From: Polyangia bacterium | GTDB lineage: Bacteria; Myxococcota_A; Polyangia; Nannocystales; Nannocystaceae | Length of the DNA stretch: 64,000 bases | Reading direction: 5' to 3' | NCBI GenBank assembly: GCA_030429545.1 | Contig: JAUIFF010000014.1 | Coordinates: forward strand, 62,001-126,000 | Shown here: piece after piece, positions 16,563 to 24,096 of the stretch | How positions within the stretch are numbered: position 1 is the stretch's first letter | Layout of the letters: the number at the start of each line of letters is the position of its first letter | The notes under the pieces: generated by a model | What the model was told of the DNA's origin: nothing | What the model saw: the letters and a program-made list of their open reading frames with translations, nothing else | Database searches by the model: none | Made by a program: the position numbers and the translations under genes

Positions 16563-19500
16563 TCAGCGAAAGTCGACTTTGAGGCCGACCATAAATGAAA
16601 ACGGGCGTCCGGGGCGGGCTCCGAACGGCCGGCGGGAGACCATGTACTGCGACCCGGTGACGTTGCGGAACACGGTGTAAAGCGACACCCGCTCGCCGAC
16701 TTGTACTCCGCCTCCCATGTCCAAAATCAGGTTGGGTGCGATCCGCTCGACGTCTTCGAGCTCCCCCTGCCCCGGCGTATCCCGCATGGCGCCGATGTAG
16801 CGCATTTCGGCGTTGAGTTGAAACCGCTGCATCCCACCGGCCACGCGAAAGGCGGCGACGTGGGCCGGGATGTACGGCAGGGCATCGCCGGCTTCGACAT
16901 CGCCCCACTGGGGGTTTTGCGAGCTAAACGACGAGCGAAACTGCGACCATGTAAACGTGTAGGTCGCCCGGCCCTCGAGCCAACCCGGACCCCACTCGTG
17001 GCGGTAGGCAGCCAGCAGCTCGCTACCGGCGGTGAACACCTCGCCGGCGTTGAACTGCTGCCCGATGTTGGTGTCGTCGCAGCCCTGGGCAAAGGTGCAC
17101 TCGCCGGTGAGGTTTTCGTAGTCGGTGAAAAACCCGATGGCCTCGGCCCGCAGCCCGCGGTGATGGGCACGCACACCGCCCTCGTAGTTGACACTGCGCT
17201 CGGGACGAACATCGTCGGACTGCCCTGGGGACACCGGCGAAAACCCCGAGTGCACGCCGGCGAGCACCCCGAGCCACTTGGTCGCGGCCACGTGCACACC
17301 AATCCCCGGCATAAACACGACGTTGAGGTTGCGAACCTCCTCGGGTGCGTCGGCCAACTCGTTGCGAAACCGGGTCTGAATGACTTCGAGGCGACCACCG
17401 GGGGCCACGGTGACGCGATCGACAATGCTGATTTCGTCGTGCAGGTGAAAGGCCCCGGCGATCGCGGCCCCGCCGTTTTGCGCGGTGGTCTCAACACCCT
17501 CTTGTGTCGGCACCAACGTCCCCGAAACCATCGAAAATCCCTCTTCGGTGTGGTGCCGGCGGATGTCGTCGTAGTGGATCCGGGCGCCAAATTCGATGTC
17601 CTGGTCGACGTATTTCGTCTTCGGGCGCACATGCGTGACTGTCGACACCCCCTGCGACACATACGAGCGCCCGTTGGTCCCGATCATCAGCGCCTGATCG
17701 CTGCCGACCGAGTCCTCCTCGCCGCGCAGCACCGCCAAGTACACCGCCGACTGCCCGCTGTCGGGGAAGTTGAGGATGTCGCGGATGTCCGGGCCGCCGC
17801 GAAACCGGTTGAACTTGGTCCACGCCCGCGAAAAGTCGTGGCGATAGGCCGTGACCTGGAGCTCGAACAACTCGCCGCGGGCCACCAGATACGAAAGTTG
17901 GGCCTGGGTGCGCATCCATTTCATTTGGTCGCGCTGCGAGGCCACGTAGCGGCGGTAGGGATTGTCGGCAAAGTCGGCATCGGTCAGCCCGAGGTAGGTC
18001 TCGTTGGAGCGTTCGGTCGCCAGGCCAAACTTGGTGTCGAACTGGTGGTACACGCGGGCCCCCGGATCGCCGTGGGCACGGGTCTTGACCATCAACTCGT
18101 TTTTGCCAAACCCCGTGTTGCCGCCGCCATCGAGTTGTTTAAACCCGTTGGACTGCACCCGCACGCCCTCGAGCAACACCCCAAACCGCTTGGTGCTGGT
18201 GCCCCAAAACCCGTGGACCTTCCCGTAGCCAAACCGCCCTGCCCCAATGTCGATCCCACCGCGATTTTTGGTGGGGATCGGCCGGGTCTGCAGGTTGACG
18301 GCACCGCCGATGGTGTTGGGCCCGTAGCGGATCGACGACGGACCCTTGAACACCTCAACCCCGACCATGCGCGTGACCAAGGGAAAGTAGTAGGCCGCCG
18401 GAGCCGAGTATGGGGACGGCCCGAGCAGCACGCCGTCCTCCATCAGCGTCACCTTGGAGCTGCGGTTTGGGTCGACCCCGCGCATACCGATGTTGGGGCG
18501 CAGGCCAAACCCATCTTCGCCGCGGACATAGATCCCCGGTACCGATTGCAGCACCCGGTGAATGTCATCGGGCTCCTGGCGCTGCAGGGTTTCATCGTCG
18601 ACGACATGGGCCGAGCCGACCACCCGCGGAAGGCGTTCGGGCATGCCGATGATCGACACGGTCGCGGTCTCGACATCGGCACGCGTCGGCGGCTTGGGCT
18701 TGTCGGTAGGTCTGGACGCCCCAGAACCATCGTCCGCGGTCGGGTTGGCATCACCGTCGTCCGGCAAATCACTGAGGTCGACATCGTCGCCATTGCCTGG
18801 TTCTTCAGACATATCGCTCAAGTCGAGGTCGACATCATCACCCGACTCTTCAGACATGTCGCTGAGGTCAAGATCGACGGCATCGGGCGACTCAGGCGAC
18901 GCCGGAGGCTCGCTACTGGCGGGCGGTGGTTGGGGAGCCTGGGCCTGCGCCTCCCCGACAAGGCCAGCCAACCCCGAGAGCACAAGCAACAGGGCCACAC
19001 CACGGCCTCGCCCGCGGCGAAACGAGGACACAACCGGGTCGACCAAGGCCGACAACAACCCGTGTGGGTCGTGATTGCGCTCGTCGGCGTCGATGCCAAA
19101 GGTACGGGGCGGCGGATCGGGTGTCGAAGTTTGTAAGCTGCCTGCCATGCGGTCCCAAATCGCCAGTGCGGTGCCGTAATTCATCGTCTGCACCCGCGCG
19201 TCATTGAGGTGATGGAGTTGGTGTTGTGCGGGACTGATAAACCAGCGCTCGAGGTGGCGCCCCCACGACCACCACACATGGCTGTGCCGCAGGTTGCCGC
19301 CCACCATGTTGAACACAAATCCCAGGGCGTTGACCCCGAGCAGCTGCAACTCGACGGCATCGCGGCGAAACAGATAGAAAAACACCCCGGTGACCACGCC
19401 ACTCACCACGATCCCGCGGGCCGCGTACAGCAAGCTCTCGACCGGGTGCACGCGGTACAGCGTGAACGGTGTCAAAACCTCGGCCGAGTGATGAACCTGG

Positions 19501-20021
19501 TGAAAGGCCCACAGCGCGCGAAAGCGGTGCATCCATCGGTGCAGGATGTATCGGCTCGCGTCCCAGAGCACAAATAGTACGAGTGTGTAGATCCCCGCGA
19601 TCAGCCAGGTCGGCAGCCCCGAAGCTTCGGGAACCCCGACCTGGCGATCGAGCCAGCGAACCAGCAAAACGGCCAACCCCCAGGCCGAAAGCCAGGCCGG
19701 CAACACCAGCAACGCAGCCAAAAACGGTTTGACGAGGATGAGCTTGTAGTCGAGCCAGGCACTGCGGTGAACCCAGTGGCGCACGCTCAGGCGCGAGCTG
19801 GAGCTGTGAGCTTCACCAACCGCAGTCGCGCCAGTCGACGACAGGCGATACCCAACTCGGCGCGCGCGCAGGCGTTGCCAGGCCATAAGCCCCACCGCAG
19901 TACCTGCCGCCGCGGCCAAACACAGCCAATAGGTGCGTGCTCCCGGATCAACAACCAGGGCGAGGGAAGCTTGGAGTCCCGCGCCTATGCGCTCTAGCAG
20001 GTCGGCAAACCAGGGGCCCAC
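16563..20021 (-). CDS. In-frame fusion: fatty-acid hydroxylase/sterol-desaturase domain plus FecA-like TonB-dependent receptor
   Basis: 1152 residues, GTG start 2 bp after the imelysin stop. Residues 1-320 form a membrane di-iron hydroxylase with HRWMH (161-165), HQVHH (174-178), HSHVW (246) and HQLHH (267-271). A perfect Sec-type signal peptide follows at 331-362: basic SSFRRGRGRG, hydrophobic VALLLVLSGLAGLVG, cleavage near AQA. Next comes an acidic repeat linker (DLDLSDMSEE). A plug and barrel of about 700 residues resemble the ferric-dicitrate receptor FecA (GFGLRPNIGMRGVDPNRS, KVTLMEDGVLLGPSPYSAPA, IRYGPNTIGGAVNLQTRP). A GTG at 19031 sits exactly at the start of the signal peptide, so two products from one frame are possible. 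An uncut fusion would need an inner-membrane enzyme tethered to an outer-membrane barrel. Confidence 0.85.
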   Translation of the reverse strand: MGPWFADLLERIGAGLQASLALVVDPGARTYWLCLAAAAGTAVGLMAWQRLRARRVGYRLSSTGATAVGEAHSSSSRLSVRHWVHRSAWLDYKLILVKPFLAALLVLPAWLSAWGLAVLLVRWLDRQVGVPEASGLPTWLIAGIYTLVLFVLWDASRYILHRWMHRFRALWAFHQVHHSAEVLTPFTLYRVHPVESLLYAARGIVVSGVVTGVFFYLFRRDAVELQLLGVNALGFVFNMVGGNLRHSHVWWSWGRHLERWFISPAQHQLHHLNDARVQTMNYGTALAIWDRMAGSLQTSTPDPPPRTFGIDADERNHDPHGLLSALVDPVVSSFRRGRGRGVALLLVLSGLAGLVGEAQAQAPQPPPASSEPPASPESPDAVDLDLSDMSEESGDDVDLDLSDMSEEPGNGDDVDLSDLPDDGDANPTADDGSGASRPTDKPKPPTRADVETATVSIIGMPERLPRVVGSAHVVDDETLQRQEPDDIHRVLQSVPGIYVRGEDGFGLRPNIGMRGVDPNRSSKVTLMEDGVLLGPSPYSAPAAYYFPLVTRMVGVEVFKGPSSIRYGPNTIGGAVNLQTRPIPTKNRGGIDIGAGRFGYGKVHGFWGTSTKRFGVLLEGVRVQSNGFKQLDGGGNTGFGKNELMVKTRAHGDPGARVYHQFDTKFGLATERSNETYLGLTDADFADNPYRRYVASQRDQMKWMRTQAQLSYLVARGELFELQVTAYRHDFSRAWTKFNRFRGGPDIRDILNFPDSGQSAVYLAVLRGEEDSVGSDQALMIGTNGRSYVSQGVSTVTHVRPKTKYVDQDIEFGARIHYDDIRRHHTEEGFSMVSGTLVPTQEGVETTAQNGGAAIAGAFHLHDEISIVDRVTVAPGGRLEVIQTRFRNELADAPEEVRNLNVVFMPGIGVHVAATKWLGVLAGVHSGFSPVSPGQSDDVRPERSVNYEGGVRAHHRGLRAEAIGFFTDYENLTGECTFAQGCDDTNIGQQFNAGEVFTAGSELLAAYRHEWGPGWLEGRATYTFTWSQFRSSFSSQNPQWGDVEAGDALPYIPAHVAAFRVAGGMQRFQLNAEMRYIGAMRDTPGQGELEDVERIAPNLILDMGGGVQVGERVSLYTVFRNVTGSQYMVSRRPFGARPGRPFSFMVGLKVDFR

Positions 20022-20023
20022 AC

Positions 20024-21256
20024 TCAGTCGGCGTCACCCGCCGCCTCACTGGGAACGTGGAGGGTCAACAGGGTCACCAGATCGCCCTTGAGCAAGTCGG
20101 TCACCGCCTTGACCTTGGCGTGGGCATCGTCGAGGGCCGCATCATCGCCGGTCAGTGCTTCGGCAAACGTCCCCGGAACCGCCTCGACAGCTGCGATCGC
20201 GGCGTCGATATCGGCCAGCGCCTGATCGGCCAGCGCATCCTCACCGAGCTCGCGCAACAGATCGTCAAATCCCTTGCCCGCCTCCGGTGTCTCGCCCCCC
20301 AAAAACATCATGCGATACCCGCGGAGGTTGGCCACGGCATGTTGTTTGGAGTACCGGGCCCACTTCGACTCGAGTTCGTCGATGCAGGTCGCACCGCCAC
20401 ACTCGCTGATCCCGGCAGGACGCGCGAGTTTGACGTCTTTGAGCTGTTGATCGACATAAAACATCGCCCGGATCAGCTCGTCGAGGGCCTCGGTTTGGGT
20501 CCGATAAGCCGAACCTTCACCTGGCGAAGCCAACGCGACGGCAAACTCGCCACCATCGGCCCATGCGGCGGTCAGGGTGTTGGCGTGGGCGACCAGATCA
20601 TCGGCGATCGCAGCCGCGTAGTTGGCCCGGCGGACCGCGAGTTCATCGGCACCAAGCCCATCCCACGAGCCCTCGGCATTGATATCGATCTGCGGGGCGC
20701 AGGTGTTTTGCTCGCCGTCGTAAAACAGCAGGTACTCGATCGCATCGAGCCCGTAGACATTGACCAAGCGATTGGCCGTGAAGTCGTCCTGTGCATACTC
20801 CCCGGCGACCAACTCCTGGTCGATCCGACAGGTGTTGACGGTCGGCCACGAGTAGATTTCGTCGCGCAGGTCGCTGCCGCCCACGACATCGGCGGCCGCA
20901 CCAGCCGGACCGAGCTGGAGGGTTTCCAACACCTGCCAGGTGGCCATCGCTGTGCCCCAGGCATCGCGCGCGGCCTGGAGTTTGGCATCGGTATCGGCCG
21001 CATTGCTCGCGCGCGCGTCGGCATAGGCCGCGGTTGCCGTCACAAGCCCGTCGACCGAGCTGGCAAACGCCGCGGTCGAAGGCCGCATGACCTGTTCGCC
21101 AACGCTCGCGAGCAGTGGACCGCCGTCGTACTCGAGGGCATCACCATCGGTCTCGCCCTCGCCAGTTGTGCCGCCGCCGGATTGGCACGCCCACAGGCCG
21201 ACGAGGAGTGCTGCGACCCCCCAGTGAAGTGCCTTCGGTGCTGTTACCTTCTCCAT
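20024..21256 (-). CDS. Imelysin-family (IrpA-like) iron-uptake lipoprotein
   Basis: 410 residues from the ATG at 21256, which has GGAG about 10 bp upstream; an in-frame GTG at 21295 would add 13 residues. Lipobox LWAC at about residue 23, then a Gly/Asp-rich linker. The body is helical, with the imelysin blocks LRDEIYSWPTVNTCRID and VYGLDAIEYLLF; the GxHxxE motif is represented by GLDAIE, His replaced by Asp. Imelysins are periplasmic or surface iron-uptake proteins of unknown biochemical role, often beside DUF4856 proteins and TonB receptors, as here. Confidence 0.87.
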   Translation of the reverse strand: MEKVTAPKALHWGVAALLVGLWACQSGGGTTGEGETDGDALEYDGGPLLASVGEQVMRPSTAAFASSVDGLVTATAAYADARASNAADTDAKLQAARDAWGTAMATWQVLETLQLGPAGAAADVVGGSDLRDEIYSWPTVNTCRIDQELVAGEYAQDDFTANRLVNVYGLDAIEYLLFYDGEQNTCAPQIDINAEGSWDGLGADELAVRRANYAAAIADDLVAHANTLTAAWADGGEFAVALASPGEGSAYRTQTEALDELIRAMFYVDQQLKDVKLARPAGISECGGATCIDELESKWARYSKQHAVANLRGYRMMFLGGETPEAGKGFDDLLRELGEDALADQALADIDAAIAAVEAVPGTFAEALTGDDAALDDAHAKVKAVTDLLKGDLVTLLTLHVPSEAAGDAD

Positions 21257-21297
21257 CTGCGCGTCACTCCGATCCCCGCCCGCGCGGGTGGCCACAC

Positions 21298-22773
21298 TTA
21301 CCAGCCATTTTCACCATTTTCATCCCCGAGGTTGCTGGCGTCGAACCCGTAGGACTGTCCGAGGATGTCGCGCGCGGCCAGCAAGTCGGCGATGTAGTCG
21401 GCCTCGCCGCCACTGCCTGGCAACACCGGCGCGGTGCCGACGAGCGAGTGCAGCATCGCCAAGTCGGCGTCGCTCACCTGGGAGCGCGGGTTGAACTGCA
21501 ACGTCAGCAAAAAGCCCTTGAGCTCGCCCCAGTGCTTGGCGTGGTCGGCAAAGTTGTACTCCGCCGCATTCATGTCCCGGATCGTGTCGTTGACGTAGTG
21601 GACGGCGGTCGCCGCAATGGCCCGCTCCCACCCGTCGACAGCGATGTCCCGCTGCTCTTTGAGCGCGGTCATTTGCTCGTCGGTCAGCGCCCCGTCGGCC
21701 GACGAAATGATCGCCCGCCCGGTGAGAAACGCCTGCATCGTCGTGGTCGAGAAGTCGGTCGGGGCGGCATCGGAGCTCCCGCGGTCGCGCTTGCCGGCGT
21801 TGACCGAGGCCGCGAAGTTGAGCTCCGCCTTCAGGTCGATCGCGCCGTCGCCGTCGTAGTCGTGATAACCCGACGCGTACTCCGGCCGCCCGTCACTGGT
21901 CGCGATCTCGTCGTCGGTGTACTCGAGGTAGTTACGCGCGCCACCCCAGTAGCCAAAGCCCTCGTCCCACTGGTGCTCGAGGGCGGTGTACGGACTCCCG
22001 TCGCTGGCCTCGGTGTTGTCGGCATTGAGCCCTTTGCCCTCTAAGTCGTCGTCGAGATAATCGTCGGTCCCCTGCGAATAGTTGACCGCGCCGAGCAGGA
22101 ACTTTTGGATCAGTTGCGTGTAGTCGTGGCCCTCGGGCGAGATGTAGTACTTGCTGATCTGCGCGCCCGTCGGGTCGAGCGGGATGTTGCCTGCGCTGTA
22201 CTCAACGGCGAGGGCATCGACCGCGGCAAACCAATCTTGGATCAGGCCATCGGGATTGGCGGCACTGTCCCAGCCCACCATTTGGGAGTTCCAGTCCTTG
22301 TGTTGCCCGGTCTCATCGTTGCCTGCGATCTTGCCCTGAAGGTCCTTCCCCGAAGAGATGTCGTCCCACGTGGTTTGCAATGGCGGCGGTGTGGTGCTCA
22401 GCCCGTGCGGCAGCGACCCGGCGCTTGCGCTGTCGAACTGGTAGTAAAAGTTCAGGCGGGCAGCGACGTCGCCACTTTCGAACACGGCACCCATCTCGAT
22501 CTCATCTTGGATCGCCGCCATCTCGCCCTTGAGTTGTGAGACCAACACCTGGCGTGCTGTTTGGCCCGAGTACGACACACTGCTCTCGTCGCCAAACCGG
22601 CTGGTGAACGCATAGACATCGGGCACCACAAGTTCGCCGTTGCCATCGGTATCGCTATCGGAACCGCTGTCGGTCTCCGACGCGGTGTCACCTGAGCCGG
22701 ATTGACAGCCCACACAAAGGGCGAGCGCGAAGAAAACAGCACTGTGGCGGTTGTTGAGCAGGCCAGTAAGCAT
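21298..22773 (-). CDS. DUF4856 lipoprotein, first gene of the iron-uptake operon
   Basis: 491 residues from the ATG at 22773; a TTG at 22815 would run the frame through the operator. Signal with lipobox CVGC at about residue 22, then an acidic DTASETDSGSDSDTDG linker. The body opens VYAFTSRF, SSVSYSGQTARQVLVSQL, the DUF4856 hallmark, and contains Trp/Tyr-rich helices such as ALEHQWDEGFGYWGGARNYL. DUF4856 proteins travel with imelysins in iron-uptake loci. The next gene starts about 40 bp downstream and all six genes face one way with overlaps or short gaps, so one operon is likely. Confidence 0.82.
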   Translation of the reverse strand: MLTGLLNNRHSAVFFALALCVGCQSGSGDTASETDSGSDSDTDGNGELVVPDVYAFTSRFGDESSVSYSGQTARQVLVSQLKGEMAAIQDEIEMGAVFESGDVAARLNFYYQFDSASAGSLPHGLSTTPPPLQTTWDDISSGKDLQGKIAGNDETGQHKDWNSQMVGWDSAANPDGLIQDWFAAVDALAVEYSAGNIPLDPTGAQISKYYISPEGHDYTQLIQKFLLGAVNYSQGTDDYLDDDLEGKGLNADNTEASDGSPYTALEHQWDEGFGYWGGARNYLEYTDDEIATSDGRPEYASGYHDYDGDGAIDLKAELNFAASVNAGKRDRGSSDAAPTDFSTTTMQAFLTGRAIISSADGALTDEQMTALKEQRDIAVDGWERAIAATAVHYVNDTIRDMNAAEYNFADHAKHWGELKGFLLTLQFNPRSQVSDADLAMLHSLVGTAPVLPGSGGEADYIADLLAARDILGQSYGFDASNLGDENGENGW

Positions 22774-22795
22774 TGGAGCAGTTCTGGAACATAGG

Positions 22796-22819
22796 ATTTT
22801 GAAAGTCAATATCAAAAAT
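22796..22819. promoter_or_regulatory. Candidate iron-regulator operator of the iron-uptake operon
   Basis: TTTTGA (22797-22802), nine bases, TCAAAA (22812-22817): a perfect 6-bp dyad 23 bp before the DUF4856 ATG. It shares TTGA-N9-TCAAAA with the site before the PepSY gene. Confidence 0.5.
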
Positions 22820-22987
22820 GACGAATCAATATCCAGCTTCGAGTTCTAAGGGTGAGCAAAATCAGAGTTTCGCCATTTTCAAGCATGAGATTCAATTTCA
22901 AATAGTGCGAATCGAGCGCCAGCCTCACACCCGCTTGCGCCGGCGCCCTCACCCGCGCAAGTTGTTTCCCTGACTGGCCGCCCGACC

Positions 22988-24037
22988 ATGCCGCACGCCA
23001 CCTACTCGCTCGAGATCCCCACTCAAACCCGGGCTCGTTACCCCGAGGTGTTTGCCAGCAACCGCACCGGCACCAGCTTTTGCAACCCCTGGAGCGACGC
23101 CCCGATCGCCGGGTTGCGCGACGTCCTCAAGTGGCAAATGACCCGTGACCGCGGCCCGCGAAAACTCGGCGAGCTTCGCGTCGTCGACAACCCTCTCACC
23201 CACTTCAATGATCTCCCGGCAACCACGCGCCTATTGTGGATCGGCCACGCGAGCTTTTTGTGTGAACTCGACGGCATGCGCGTGGTGATCGACCCGATTT
23301 TTGGCCGCGCTGGCGGGCTTGTCCCGCGGGTCACCCAAGCGGCCGTCCAGGCCGGCGAGCTTCCACCCATCGATGCCGTCCTCGTCACCCACGGTCACCA
23401 CGACCACCTCGACCCCGCAAGCCTACGGGCGCTCGCCCGCCGGTTTGGTCCCGACCTCAAGTTCATTGTACCTACAAACTTATCCCGCTGCCTGCCGCGT
23501 GCCTGCACCAACATCACCGAGCTCGATTGGTGGCAAGCGACCCGCCTAGGCGACGTTGAAATCAGCCTGGTGCCGGCCCAGCACTGGCATCGCCGCGTCA
23601 TCGATACCAACCGCTCGCTGTGGGGAGGCTTTGTCCTGCGGGGGACCCACGCGATCTACCACTCGGGCGACACCGGCTACTTTCCAGGGTTTCGCGCGAT
23701 CGGTGAGGTCTTTGGCAAAATCGACTTTGCCTGCCTCCCGCTCGGAGCCTACGAGCCGCGGTGGTTTATGCACCCCCAACACATGGCCCCCGAGCATGCC
23801 CTCGACGCCTGGGCCCAGCTACGGGCGCAACACTTTGTCGGGATGCACTGGGGGGCTTTTGACCTGTCCGATGAAGCAGTCGATGCCGGGCCGCGCCTGT
23901 TTGCCAACGAGTGTCAAACCCGCAACCTAGACAATGCCAACATGCACGTATTGTGGCCCGGAGGGAGTATCGGGATGGGAGCCGACAATCGGCCTAAAAC
24001 CTACGGAGAGCTGGACTTAAACACCCTGCGCGGGTGA
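22988..24037 (+). CDS. Metallo-beta-lactamase-fold hydrolase, NAPE-PLD-like
   Basis: 349 residues. The zinc motif THGHHDHLDP at about residues 138-147, HWHRR, and YHSGDTGYFPGF place it in the beta-lactamase fold. The N-terminal block with LLWIGHASFLCELDGMRVVIDPIF and the ending AWAQLRAQHFVGMHWGAFDL are typical of the NAPE-PLD/RomA-like group. Mammalian NAPE-PLD cleaves N-acyl phosphatidylethanolamine; bacterial relatives are mostly uncharacterised. Transcribed alone; convergent with the next gene. Confidence 0.82.
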   Translation: MPHATYSLEIPTQTRARYPEVFASNRTGTSFCNPWSDAPIAGLRDVLKWQMTRDRGPRKLGELRVVDNPLTHFNDLPATTRLLWIGHASFLCELDGMRVVIDPIFGRAGGLVPRVTQAAVQAGELPPIDAVLVTHGHHDHLDPASLRALARRFGPDLKFIVPTNLSRCLPRACTNITELDWWQATRLGDVEISLVPAQHWHRRVIDTNRSLWGGFVLRGTHAIYHSGDTGYFPGFRAIGEVFGKIDFACLPLGAYEPRWFMHPQHMAPEHALDAWAQLRAQHFVGMHWGAFDLSDEAVDAGPRLFANECQTRNLDNANMHVLWPGGSIGMGADNRPKTYGELDLNTLRG

Positions 24038-24096
24038 GTCCCTACCGACCGTGCCTGCGTTAATTGCAGCTACACACAATATGAACCGTCAACCGA

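Noticed and set aside
16701..19136. 811-codon open frame on the plus strand opposite the receptor fusion
   Set aside because: Shadow of a GC-rich gene: no domain signal, and the minus-strand frame encodes clear hydroxylase and FecA-like motifs.
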